Origin: Trebouxia sp. TZW2008
Taxonomy: Eukaryota > Chlorophyta > Trebouxiophyceae > Trebouxiales > Trebouxiaceae
DNA length: 64,000 bases
Assembly (NCBI GenBank): GCA_002118135.1
Contig: BDIU01000063.1
Span: 434,439 to 498,438 of the forward strand
Direction: 5' to 3'
Below, one piece after another: positions 28,901 to 40,129 of the stretch (its first letter is position 1; every line of letters starts with the position of its first letter). Made by a program: the position numbers and the translations under genes. The notes beneath the pieces are model-generated. The model was not told the DNA's origin. It made no database searches and worked only from the letters and a program-made list of their open reading frames with translations.

Positions 28901-31551
28901 TGTGTCAATGTTAGTTGGTTTTGATCACGAAGCTCACCATTGCTGCTTGCTTCCTACAGACCCTAGCCAAGACAGAACATGCAATTCCATGCCTAGCTGG
29001 TGCAACTGCTCTTGTACAGCTGCAATACAAGCAGTAACTGCGTACAAAGAATGAAGCCAGGTATGGTGAAATTTCAGACAGAGGATTGACCTGCTTGAGC
29101 CACATCAAAGGTGCGGCCCATGATGACGTCTACCCGGCGGGGGCGGGTAGGGTGGGGCTGGGCCACCTCCTTGAACCGCCCCATCAGCTCTTCTTCCTTC
29201 TTGGGGTCAGTGAAGAAGAGTCCCCTGTGGTGGTGGGCCAGGCGGCGATAGTCCGTCACGGAGGCCATGTCGTGCACCTTACACGCTTTCTGCAGCACCC
29301 CCATGTGCTTCATACAGAGATAATGATAACAACAGGTGTCATGTTCTGGCCTGATTGATGATGCACCAGTTGGCAGCAATCCATCATTGATGCCACGTTG
29401 TGCACCTCTACAGGATAAGCAATGCAGACGTTAGGTAGATGCTTGGCAGCTCAATATGTATCTGCCCGTGTGGTGCTCAGCCAGGCGGCGATAGTCCATG
29501 ACAGATGCCATGTCGTGCACTTTGCATGCTTTCTGCAGCACCAATATGTGCTTTGTTTGCAAGGCTGGCTCAGTGCTTTTGTTGAGATGTTGAGAAGCTC
29601 AATCGTCATTTGTTGCTCCACCCTCATTGATTCCTCACAGCATATTATGGCATTCCATCCCGGAACAAGCTGTTCTGGGTTCTGACAAGATTCAATTCCA
29701 CATGGGGATGGTGGCTTTATGTGCAGCATTTTACAAGTGCAGGGACGATAAGTTGCAGCATGAAACAGTGCAAAGTGCAGCAGCATAGCCATGAGCACAT
29801 GCCGTGGCATGTGGCCCTGTAACACATGCATGCAAGGTTTTGCAGACAAGTTTTGCTGACATGCACTTGTACTAATGGCGCAAGGCGCGTGATGCTCTGT
29901 TCGACGTGCTGGGCAAGATGACATAGGTAAGCTTTCAGAGGCATTAGGAAGGATAAAACACCTTGAGCTTTTCTATGAATGGCAGGAACAGATTGCGCTG
30001 CAGTCCCCCCTCATACAAAGCATCTGGTGCTCTGTTAGAGGTGCTAACCAGCACCAGCCCATTCTCCCACAGTCGGCTGAACAGGCGGTTCAAGATGGCA
30101 GCATCAGCCACATCATTCACAAAGAACTCATCCAGGCATAGCACCTTGCTTTCCCTGGCCACGGCGTCTGCAACTTGCACTAGAGGGTCCTGATGGCTGT
30201 GATACTTCTTCAGCTGACTGTGTACGTCCAGCATGAAATCATGAAAGTGGGTGCGCTTCAACTGCAGGCATAGCATCTTGATTAGCTCAGCTAAACTTCC
30301 TCACATTTTGTGCACATACATCAAGTCATAGACGTGCATGCGCTTTGACTGCAGGCCCACAAGTTTCAAGTCTTCACCTCGTTGTGCACGTACAGCATGT
30401 AGACAATGACATATGGGGCTTCAGCCTGCAGGCACACTTACCCTACATCTGCAAACTTCACAAATGTGCATTTGGACCATGCAAGCATGCCAACCTGGAA
30501 TCAAGACGGGCCAAATGTTTGAGCAGGTCCATAAGCATGAAGGATGGGTTCCCAAATGCTCATGCCATGCAATCTGTAGCAGCCATGGTCAAGCAACTCG
30601 CCCATTGCTTCAGACGTAAGGGCAAGTGTGCTAACCTGGAACTGAGATGGGGCAGAATGCGCGAGCAGATCCATCAGCATGGTCTTGCCCACACCCACAC
30701 CACCATACATATACAGCCCTTGCAGCTTGGTCTCCTGAGCCTTAGTGGGTGAGCCTTGCATCAGCCTGGTGAACCTGTAGGAAGAGAAGATATCAGCATG
30801 ACATTTGCTTGATGCCAAACAGCCAACTCACAGTGGTGATACAGCTGTGAATGCTTCTAGTTTGAAGCAGAAAGACACAGGCAGGTGGCAACATTGACTC
30901 TGCTGCATAGGTGTGCAATGCGTGTTGATGCCCAGATGAATGCAACATGCATGCTAATCAATGACAAGAGTCATGAAGTCGACTTTGCAGGCTCAGCCCT
31001 ATCACAGAAGCACAGTTCAGCCTGGTGATTGCAGGCATCAAGGTCACGCAAGCTCACCATGAGTGCCTTGGACTATCTGTGCCAATGTGATCTGTGGTGG
31101 TCAACCCTGACGGCCGTTTATGATCAAGGTGAACCTTTTTTAGCTCATCATACAGTGCTTGTAGCAACTGGATTGTTGTCTCCTGGCGTGGATCTGATCG
31201 ATACAGTCCTGATTTGCGCCCCTTCAGATATGCTCTGATAGGTCCCTCCTTTGTACTGTCTGAATCTTTGATGATGCTCTGATCAGCTTGCTTAGTTTGT
31301 TGTTGGGCTGCCTGAGGTTCTGCAACAGTGCGTGCAGAAGTCTGTCTGACATGGCATGAAGTGTCAACAGAGCTTTTTCCTTTGCACCAGCTTTAAATGG
31401 AATCAGTACAACAATGAGATGCTTCGAGACGTACCCTGATATGCAGCTGCAGCTGTCTGAAGTAGGTGATGCTCTTGACTGTGCAGTGTGTCCGTGGGAC
31501 CAGCTGACAGAGCTCCAGGAGCCCGGCGGCACTGCTGAGTACATTCGACAT
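25996..31551 (-). CDS. AFG1/LACE1-like mitochondrial ATPase
   Basis: P-loop ATPase of the inner mitochondrial membrane that promotes turnover of nuclear-encoded respiratory subunits. Firm exons: 30774-30636 (Walker A, YMYGGVGVGKTMLMDLL), 30261-29962 (Walker B, LCLDEFFVNDVADA; then TSNRAPDALYEGGLQR), 29277-29091 (SVTDYRRL), 28326-28179 (CFFTFDKLCNANVGAADY), 27585-27456 (FVTLIDVLYEHRIRVFCSA), and the C-terminal exon ending at 25996 (DDNLGFAKDRTISRLLEMQS). Phases of the middle exons agree. A probable first exon is 31551-31435 (39 codons from ATG, good donor), but exons between 31435 and 30774 are not resolved. One or more exons between 27456 and about 26200 are also unclear. The C-terminal exon exists in three tandem copies. 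Confidence 0.92.
26215..26510 (-). repeat. two upstream echoes of AFG1 C-terminal exon
   Basis: Three copies of the DDxLGFAKDRTISR exon: about 26500-26345, 26330-26215 and the 3'-most 26190-25996, period ~160 bp. The first keeps an open frame to its own stop (AEQHSPEIF); the middle one is truncated after Met-Gln-Ser-Arg. Confidence 0.9.
27337..27450 (-). repeat. 20-bp minisatellite, five units
   Basis: TTGCTGAGAAAGAGTTGARA-type units at 27337, 27357, 27377, 27397 and 27417, plus a fragment. The array abuts the donor of an AFG1 exon. On the gene strand it is pyrimidine-rich. Confidence 0.88.
28018..28105 (-). repeat. dispersed repeat copy A (hairpin core, purine head)
   Basis: The minus-strand reading has a GAAAGAAAAAAAGAGA head, AGTCTACACCGT, GGCATCAT and the hairpin GCCTCTgtctaaAGAGGC. 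The same core recurs near 35165 and 61530, and diverged at 54240 and 55295. It lies in an AFG1 intron. Confidence 0.75.
29480..29560 (-). repeat. echo of AFG1 SVTDYRRL exon start
   Basis: GGCGGCGATAGTCCATGACA...GTCGTGCACTTTGCATGC repeats 29241-29290 (exon start plus acceptor) about 245 bp upstream in transcription. Confidence 0.8.
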
Positions 31552-32281
31552 TGACCACAGACGCTAATTCTGCAAACATATGATAATCAAGGTTGTCGGC
31601 CGCTTGCGCTCGTCAACGATGGCAATCAGCTTACCGACAAGCTGCAAATGAGCGGCGCTGCCTGCGAGACAAGCGACTCTGTTGCGGACAGAGCGGCTGA
31701 CGGCTTGCAGGGCTACCCGCCAAAGCATTTGCTTTCGGGTCTGACAACAGCCAATCAGCTGAAACAGGTGGTCGTTGACCTAGACGGCTTGACAGTTCTT
31801 TGGCTTTTGCTGGCTGAATGCCTGGGCTGCAGTTGAGTGCAATACAAAGCGGGAGAGTCCTCAACTACTTGGTCGAACAAACCCCTGCTTGCGCGCACAG
31901 GCGGGCAGTACGTTCACGCTTCTATCGCAAACGCAAAATGCATGCTGTGCTTTAGTCATAGCGACAGGGTTTGAGCTGGCAAGTTAGTCATGCGTAGTCA
32001 GAACCCTCACAGGAAAGCTTCATAGTTTGGAGAGTAATTGCAATTGCAGGCGCAGCGCTGTGGACACGCGGCTACTCATAGCAGTTGAGGTCAATTGTCA
32101 GCACTGCCAAACCCTGCTCACCAGCGCCTAAAGTTCCATTTTGGACACCAGCTAGAGGCCGTCCTAGAGCAAGCAGAGCAAGTGATCGCGACTCTGAGAG
32201 CAGACAGCAGGCAGCACATCAGCGCAACATACAGCCCTTCAGAGCAGGCACTTCTGATTCCCAGAGGGTGACCAGCAAAAC
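31552..32281. promoter_or_regulatory. AFG1 / ELOF1 divergent interval
   Basis: This should hold both promoters. The frames at 31648-31836 and 32085-32390 (overlapping the ELOF1 leader) have no recognisable content. It carries no clear repeat. Confidence 0.35.
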
Positions 32282-32527
32282 ATGGGCAAACGCAAGTCAA
32301 GCAAGCCTCCTCCAAGAAAGGTGCAACCGAAGTTGGACGCGACTTTCAACTGTCCCTTCTGCAATTCTGGCAAGTCCGTGTCAGCTGTGATGGACAGGGA
32401 CAGCAATCAGGGGCAGATATCTTGCTCAGTTTGTGGTGCAAACTTCAGGACACCTATCAACACCCTTTCAGAACCTATAGATGTTTACAGTGACTGGATC
32501 GATGCCTGTGATGCAGAGAACGATTGA
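32282..32527 (+). CDS. ELOF1: transcription elongation factor ELOF1 homolog
   Basis: Small zinc-ribbon factor that rides with elongating RNA polymerase II; in yeast and animals it also promotes transcription-coupled repair. Single exon, 81 residues, the normal family length. It starts [13 protein letters not shown] (basic tail), has two C-x2-C pairs (CPFC, CSVC), the [18 protein letters not shown] block and an acidic C-terminus. It is the only clearly intronless gene in the window. Its stop lies 129 bp from the stop of the convergent VPS33 gene. Confidence 0.95.
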   Translation: MGKRKSSKPPPRKVQPKLDATFNCPFCNSGKSVSAVMDRDSNQGQISCSVCGANFRTPINTLSEPIDVYSDWIDACDAEND

Positions 32528-32656
32528 GGTCTTGGTGGTCAGTGTGATGTGTTGCAAGATAGTGCTTGCAATTAACACGAGAAACAGTCTCATGTAGGGC
32601 AGTGTACACCTGTAAAATAGCGTAGAACTGTGTAGGATGAGGATCAAAATTTCAGC

Positions 32657-35600
32657 TCACACAGGGTTTCCTGGCTGTTTCAACAGCATAGCTTCAGACA
32701 CAACATCATCTAGAAAAGTTTCAAGCATTGATGACCCATTCACTAGTTTTGTTGTGGCAATGACAAAATCGTTCTTGACCTCAGGCCTGGTACTAAGGAA
32801 CCTCAGTGCGCCAATCTCTGCAAATGTGACACCTCCTATAAACATGACCAGCACCACTTGCCGTTTGTTTGCTCTTGCACCTGCATGCGTCACGTCACAA
32901 GCTGAGCCTGCAAGCTTATTGAACTATTGCCTTGACTGTTGCATTGCCAAATGATGCAGCCAATTGCATTCGAGAATTCATGTGCAACTTGTTAGCAGTC
33001 ATGCTATTCTCTGGGATGCATACGGCTGCATCACTGGACCAACAAACACTTACATCACAAATGCTTTGACATTGCTACGGCATGCCATACCTAACTTTGG
33101 CATTTGTACACAGTTTGCTCGTCACTGCAGTCTTACGAGTCTTGCCCCTGATCACCTTCTAAGTAATAACTAGCAGTCATGTGCATCACTCAGATTGCTG
33201 GCAAGGCTTCAGCACACGTACCTTGATCATGTGCTAAGCTAAACCAATTATATTGAACTTGAAGGGCGGAGAGGTCCTTGTACACAGTTGACTGCCAAGT
33301 ATCTCTGGGTTTACCCTTGGCCTGAGTGCCTGATAACTGCCCAAGCTAGTTGGAGACAGTTGATTGCTTCTGTATGTACCTAGTTGGGCCTGCTGAGCCT
33401 GCCTAGCCCACGTTTATAATGAAAGAATGAATGACACATACCTTGTGCTGATGCCGAGCCTGCAGGCCGTTCAATGGCTTGGCCATGTTCATCCACAGTC
33501 TGCAGAATATCGAAAGCAGGTCCAGGAATAGCCTTGAGAGCTTCTTCAAGCCCAGCATCTTTGCTGCTCCCTTCCCCTTGACTTCTGAGTGCATGTTCTA
33601 CTAAGCGTATGCTCAGTGGAGCATAGCCAGCAAAGGTGTACGCTATGTCAGTAGGCTCTGTATCGCTGACATTGTCAAGCAAGAGGCGAAAAGCCTTCTT
33701 GATAGCTGGAAAGGTGGGCCTGCCTCCTGCCTGTACCTTGAGAAGCCCTGCATTCAAGCAGGACTGCTTGCACCTTCTGTGCTGCAACCGGGCAAAACTC
33801 AGTACTGTGAATCCTGGTTGTAAGGGCACTCAAAGTGAGGACATTCACAATGTAATGACAATGCAACTGGGAAGCAATCACTGCATTCTGACTGCAATGG
33901 TACCTCAAAGTAAAACAAAACAATGTAATGACAACTTTCTTGATAGCCAAAGTTGTCGTTATCAAGAGAAATCACTGTATTGGTAAGGCTGATTGGGACA
34001 CTTGATTTCACAAGAAACCAATGCTGTGCTGCATGTCGCACAAGTCTCAAGCAAAGTATTGATAGCATTGCTTATTGCAAAGAGCTCACCAGATTCCTGC
34101 AGTGCTCCAAGTGTAAGAATGTGTTCATGTCCGTACGTGTGCAATACCTCCCGCCGCAATACGTCCCAATGCTTTTTTGGCACTCCACCCTGCGCACATC
34201 ACCATTCTGTCATTGACATCAAAGCATCTTAACATGAATGTGAAAGCAAGCGCCCTCACATGCTAAAGTGATTGCTCAATGACGTGGTCTCGCACAGACA
34301 CTTTCACAGGACCAACGTAACAACATGTCAACAATGCTAGTGACCATTAAAAGCCAAGCTTGGCTGACTGATGTTGAGCATGAGTGCAGTATATTGCGTG
34401 TCCAGTCATGCATCAAAAGGTCATTACGAGTCTCTGACCTGAGTGTGGGACAGGATGCAAAGCAGCCTCAGCACTGTCATCAAATCCTCATTCTGGTACA
34501 TCAGCGTCTGCACAGCCACCACAATGTGAGAATGATCATCAAGAAGGGTATGAGTGCCAGTGCTTTTGTCAGTGTTGTTATTGCTGTTGCTGTGGTAATT
34601 GCCACAATTGGCTGGCAACACAGGTAACAGTCAAACAATCCAGTCATGTGTGTCTTGCTTGCACTTCTGACAATCTCTGGCAATTGTGCCAGACGGTGAT
34701 GAATTGATGCAAAAGCCAAATAAGGCACTTTCTTGTAAACAACATGAAACAGCATATCACAGTAGCAACTCTCCTGTCAGGCTGTGACCATGCATGTCTT
34801 GACACAAGGACAAGGCAATATCCAAAGGGTAAAAAGTTATGCCGTATCATTTGCCTGTATTGCTGGCATCGACACTAATGATCACAGGGCCTGCGCATCA
34901 AATCGATCATCAGCTGGCCAGTTTGCCAGCAGTTGACTGCACTAGGTGCATGGAAAAGACTGCCTAACACAACATGTGTGTCACAGTTGCTGCGCGATGC
35001 ACAAGGCTTGTCATGCAACAGCAGAAAACTGATGAGACACATGTTGTGCAAGGCTGTCTCTGCTATGTACCTAGTGTGGTTGAATGATCAAGCAAACATT
35101 GACCAACAAATCATACAGATCATGTATAGGCCAGCGCGTCTGCAAGCAGTGAACAGGTGCTTTGAGAATGTAAGAAAAGAAAAGAAAGAAAAGTCTACGC
35201 CGTGGGAGCCTCTGTCTAAAGAGGCAGCCCGGGATTGCTGCTTTCAAAGCAACGACACCCATTTGAGGATGTACACATTTACTTGTGACCAGCCATACCT
35301 CAATTGTCTCACAGCAGCCATCCACGCTGTGACCATCCAGCAAGCTCTGCTCCACAGTGACCCTGTCTCTGAAGTTTTGCCTGGCAATAACCCTGTTGAT
35401 AGCTTCTGCCAAGTTGATGTGCCTTGTGATGTTGGGCAAACTCTTGAGCTGCGCAGCAAAGTCCTTCAGCTCAGCCAAGCTGCGTTCTGACCCCTTGCTG
35501 CCCTTGTAGTCGGTCTGTAAGGTTTTGGCACGCTCACTGAGCTTTGGACCCACTGCTGCAAAGCTCAGGTCTCGCAGCTCCAGGTACACTTTATCTGCTG

Positions 35601-38600
35601 AGTTCAGCGCAAACTTCTGGTGCTTGCCGCCTGCAGCAATTTCAAGAGAAGCAAGTCATGAGCAGCAAAGTTCTTCAGTTGCTGCCCTTGTAGTTTCTCT
35701 GCAAGCTCTTGGCTTGCTCACTGAGCTTCGGACCCACTGCTGCAAAGCTCAGGTCGCAGCTCTAGGTACACCTTGTCTGCGTAGTCCAGCACAAACCTCT
35801 GCTGCTTGCCACCTGCAGCAATTCTGAAGTGTGAATCAGAAGCTGCATGCAGAAACATTACAATGCCAGGACTGAGTGTGAGAACCCAGCACCTTGCCAT
35901 CCAGCTAGTATGCACATGTCATGGTGCAATAGTATGTCATGATGCAATAGCACATCATGCAATATGCATCATTTCAGCTCTGATCAATGGCATCAGACTC
36001 AGTCTGTACAGGCCCAAGCAGCAGCAGGTTCACCTTCACCAGCCCCATTCTTGATGTGCAGGGTCTCATCTACTAGGCCCTCATAGCCGAGCTGAGTGTC
36101 GTGGGGGGTCGAAGGGTCCACACTCCAACTACCATCTTTGTTGCCTTTATTGTTATCATTTAAACTGTCACTGTCAGTTTAATTGTTAGCACAAGTGCTA
36201 AGCTGCACATGTATGAAAGCAGCAAGTTTACCTTCACCGCCAAGCTGCACTACCCCATTCTTGATGTGCAGGGTCTCATCCACCAAGCCCTCATAGGTGA
36301 GCTGGGTGCAGAGGGGGGTCAGGGGGTCCACACTCCGGTCCACCAGCACCAAGCTGTCTATCTGGCCCCCGCCTGCACTGCACACCACCAGCAGTCAAGC
36401 CTGCTGAGAACCATCAGTCTGCATGCAAAGATGACAAAAGACAAAAGAGAAGGCAAAAGAACAGGACAGAAAAGACAAGCAGAGACCCAAGGCCTCAGTA
36501 GGTGAGCTGGGTGCAGAGGCAGGTCAGGGGGTCTACACTGCGGTCCGCCAGCACAAGCTTGTCTATCTGGTCCCCGCCTGCACTGCACGCCAATCATGCT
36601 TCTGATTGCTGCTGACTGAGCTGATTCTCCATGAAGCATTCAATAGAAGTTGCAGTCCAGGAAAGGAAGCCACATGTGAATCATTCCTGGCAGGGAGACT
36701 AAGACTGCCATCATTGGAACACAACCACGTAGAATAGCTCATCTCTCTGCTTCACTAGCTGCCATGCCATGAATCAAATCATGACCGTGCTCCACAGCAG
36801 TGCCTGCCCTGCCAGCTACACTATCCCCTTGACATAGGGACACTCAATTCAAGCCATTCTTGCTGCAAAAACAATGCTCTTGAGAGCTCACAACTGCTTT
36901 CCTGCTGCAGTGGTTCTTCCCAGTAAGGTCTGCATCATGTCAGGATCTGTGTCTTGATGTTTGGTGCATTCATTGCAACAAGACATCAATGGGCATGAAG
37001 TGACATACCGGTGGATGGCGCCTTGGTGCCCATCTCCCGGCGCATAAGTGTGAGCAGATTCTTCACTGCCAGGGCATGGGCCCCCTTGCCCTTCACCTGG
37101 GGGATCACACCGTACAGCCGCTGCAGCTGCATCAGACCTCGCGCACAGTAGTATCGGCTGCTTGTGTCCCCATCCAGCATTAGCTCCTGCAATGTCATAG
37201 CAAGGTCACAGCAGTATCGCAGCTTGCCCTTCACCCCACACAGCCGCTGCGGCTGCACCAGACCCTGTGCACAATAGCAGAAGCTGAATGCGTCGCCGTC
37301 CAAAAGTAGCTTCTGCAATGTCACAGCAGTGTGACAGCTTAGCCTCGCTGGGAGATCACACCATACAGCTGCTGCAGCTGCATGAGACCCCGTGCACAAT
37401 AGTATGGGCTGATGGTGTCCCCATTCAGCACCAACTCCTACCATGTCACAGCAGGGTCACAGCTTGCCCTTCACCACAGAGATCATCCCATACAGCCGCT
37501 GCGGCTGCACCAGACCCTGTGCACAATAGCAAAAACTGAATGCGTCGTCGTCCAAAAGTAGCTTCTGCAATGTCACAGCTGTATTGCAGCTTGGCCTCGC
37601 TGGAGATCACACCATACGGCTGCTGCAGCTGCGTGAGACCCCGTGCACAATAGTATGGGCTGATGAAGTCCCCATTCAGCACCAACTCCTACAATGTCAC
37701 AGCAGGGTCACAGCTTGCCCTTCACCTGGGTCAACACACCATACAACCGCTGCAGCTGCATCAGACCTTGCGCACAGTAGTATAGGCTAGATGTGTCGCC
37801 ATCCAGCACTAGCTCCTGCAATGACACAGCGTGCAGTCAATAGGTCGAAGGAAGAGATGAGTTTACACTGTCAGACGCCACAAAGGGAGTTAATGTGGGT
37901 AGAGGCCGCCTGAGACTTGCGACCATCAGTTCAAATTCTAATGTACCGTGCAAAGCGCATTTTGTCTGGATGGTGGTGCAATGCTCCCTGCCTGCCTTTG
38001 CTGACCAATGCCAATTTAAATTCATAAACTTTTGGACAAGACGGTGCAGCTCAAATGCATGCAATGTCTGCAACAGGCTGGCCCACTCTGTGACCAATAC
38101 AGCATGTCATCTTGAGCACTGTAAGCTGCAACGACAAGATGTCTGGGTCGAACGGGATGCAGTTGCACCTTGAAAGAGCTGCTCAGCTCCAACCACAAGT
38201 CTTTGTCAAAAGGAAAGCAAATCATTTTGAGAGTGCTGTCAAATGCCATCGACAGGAATTTCAGCCAAACAGAATGCAATTTCACCTGCTGCCAAGCTGA
38301 GATAGAATCTGAAATATGTAAATGGAACGCAATTTCACCTTGAAAGCAGTGTCCAGCTCCAGGGACAAGATGTCTGAGTCAAACGGGATGAAGTCCAGAG
38401 GGTACTCTGACAGAGTGACATCACCAAAGATGCCTTCCTCCTGGAAGACCTTCTCACACACCATACTCCGCCGCGGCATGAAAAACACTGAGTACTCCAG
38501 TTGGGTTCCAAGCCTGCCATAGCACCAAGACAACAGTGCACATGACAGTAGGCGCTTGAGCGAGGCTGAGAGTTGACTATGTGTTGTGCTGTGCATTCAG

Positions 38601-39850
38601 GCTTGACTTGTTATTTTTCAAAATCTGCCTCTTCTATTGCCAAGCCACAGCTAATGTGCAGGATCTTTGGTATCAATACCCGCGCATAATCCGGCATCCC
38701 ATTTTGCTTTGCTTGCATTCTTTCTTCAGGCAGACCACTTACGTAGACCCTCTGGCAAGCAATCATAGAACATGAGGCAACAGAGTATTCTGTGACTCAC
38801 ACAGTTATGCTGCCGCAGAAGCTGCATCATGCATCATCAGCACGGGCTGCTGCTTGGGCTGCTTGAAATGCATGCGCTGTCAGCGTGCAATGACAGCTGC
38901 ACAAACAGCAGCTCATGAATGCTTTTGCCGCACTGCATGGGCTGTGCTGTTGTCTGAGGCACAGAACCAGGCTTGCAGGACATTGCAAGAGGAACACTTA
39001 GCATTGGCAAGGACCTTGCTGATCTAGAGCAAAGGCTTTCTGGCTGGTGAGCTGCATACTGAGTGAGTGCTTACTTGTTGGTCTGCAGTATCTGCTGAGC
39101 AATGAGCTGTGCATTCTCAATGCGTGACCTGACCAGGTACAGGACACTTCGCACATCGATGCCCTTCAGTGGCTCCTCTGACAGGTACAGAAGCCTGCAA
39201 TGTATATCAAGTGGCACTGTGCGTGTGAATGCGTATAGGTGCAGTGCATGCGTTTCTGAAGAAATGGCCTTCAAATGGTGTGCCTGAATACGGCACAGAC
39301 ATGCTGCACATGTCACCTGTCAACACCATGCTCCTTCAACAGAGGAACCTCAGCAATCAATCCAAGGAAGCCACTGACTTTGCGGTCAAGAATCAAGAGC
39401 TTCTTGCCTCGAACCTGCAATACCCATTATCAAGTACTGGACTGTAGTGAAAGTTTCGTGGTTGTGCCGGCTCAAACATGAAATGGGCAGTGCTTACCGA
39501 ATCAAGAGCTTCCACCAAGGCCCTTCTAGCTTGCTCCCTGTAGTGACACCACAAGTCAGCGAGCTTGCTTGCTGATGACAATCCCAAGCTCTGACACGCA
39601 CCTGATTTGTGATAGCGGCAACGAGCCAGAGCTCAGATTTGGTAGAGGGGTACTCATATGGCTGAGCGCTGTTCGTGGAATGCAGCAAGCATGGCTTGAG
39701 ACTATAACCAAGCCTGATCAGTCCAGTTGAGGAGCGTGCAAGCTCTGTGTCTTCCGACAGGCGTGCTCGCAGTTTTGATCGGCGCAGGGCCTCAAGACTG
39801 ATTTGCTGCAATCAACAGACCCAAAAGACTTAGATAACGGTCGCGCATGC
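32657..39850 (-). CDS. VPS33: VPS33, Sec1/Munc18 subunit of HOPS/CORVET
   Basis: Binds SNAREs and drives fusion at late endosomes and vacuoles. Recognisable exons, N to [14 protein letters not shown] (39533-39490), [19 protein letters not shown] (39200-39080), [20 protein letters not shown] with [16 protein letters not shown] (38515-38340), [19 protein letters not shown] (37190-37010), [20 protein letters not shown] (36370-36230), [20 protein letters not shown] (35625-35350), [20 protein letters not shown] (about 33755-33442), and the last exon 32880-32657 ([19 protein letters not shown]). These are in the correct family order over seven kilobases. The start codon was not pinned down. At least four exons are flanked by decayed copies. 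Confidence 0.92.
35160..35262 (+). repeat. dispersed repeat copy B
   Basis: GAAAAGAAAGAAAAGTCTACGCCGT then GGAGCCTCTGTCTAAAGAGGCAGCC and a second short hairpin TTGCT...AGCAA. It lacks the GGCATCATMA segment of copies A and C. It is antisense in a VPS33 intron. Confidence 0.75.
35730..35825 (-). repeat. echo of VPS33 VYLELRDL exon start
   Basis: Acceptor plus exon start ([19 protein letters not shown]) about 185 bp upstream of the real copy ([20 protein letters not shown]). The echo goes out of frame after LELR. Confidence 0.88.
36020..36115 (-). repeat. downstream echo of VPS33 [10 protein letters not shown] exon
   Basis: It repeats the exon's 3' half and donor (about 36225-36325 on the same strand) about 205 bp further 3'. 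Confidence 0.85.
36495..36595 (-). repeat. upstream echo of VPS33 [10 protein letters not shown] exon
   Basis: Acceptor plus the exon's 5' half, including the [24 protein letters not shown] reading, lies ~200 bp upstream of the real exon. Confidence 0.85.
37195..37825 (-). repeat. five tandem echoes of VPS33 [17 protein letters not shown] exon
   Basis: Units of about 120 bp ending near 37330, 37450, 37570, 37690 and 37820 each keep the acceptor side and the ...DGD..YYCARGL.QLQ..YGV core. The real, full exon is the 3'-most (about 37190-37010). Two sequence sub-types alternate: TACTATTGTGCACGGGG and TTCTGCTATTGTGCACAGGG. This implies duplication of a two-unit block. Confidence 0.9.
38130..38300 (-). 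repeat. two downstream echoes of VPS33 [12 protein letters not shown] exon end
   Basis: [21 protein letters not shown] (about 38250-38175) and [17 protein letters not shown] (about 38165-38110) readings repeat the 3' end of the exon at 38400-38340 plus donor. Confidence 0.82.
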
Positions 39851-39859
39851 GCAAAGACG

Positions 39860-40129
39860 TTGAGGTTTGACTTGTATGCGCTTGTTAGGTCAACTCGCAA
39901 CTATGGTTTTCGGTCAAAAGCAGCTGCATGTCGCCCTGCGGATTCTTGGGACACGCCCGCCTTTAAGCAGATTGCACAGAGCTTGCACTGACTCTATACA
40001 CTCTGCACTGTAAACTGTTTGCCGCTCTCGCCTTGGACCACCTGCTGGTTTCTGCATGCCGGTCTTCGCATGCTGAAGGCTTGCAGCGCTCTGAACTGCA
40101 AAAGCGCCTGAACAGATAGCAGCAGCAGC
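39860..40129. promoter_or_regulatory. divergent promoter, VPS33 / amidohydrolase
   Basis: The two genes diverge here. No defined motif. Confidence 0.3.

Noticed and set aside
34933..35490. 185-codon plus frame
   Set aside because: It is antisense to a clear VPS33 exon ([14 protein letters not shown]), so it is a shadow.
37195..37825. Reading the VPS33 array as a CRISPR-like or satellite array
   Set aside because: Units are exon-derived, of unequal divergence, and have splice-site remnants; no spacer structure.
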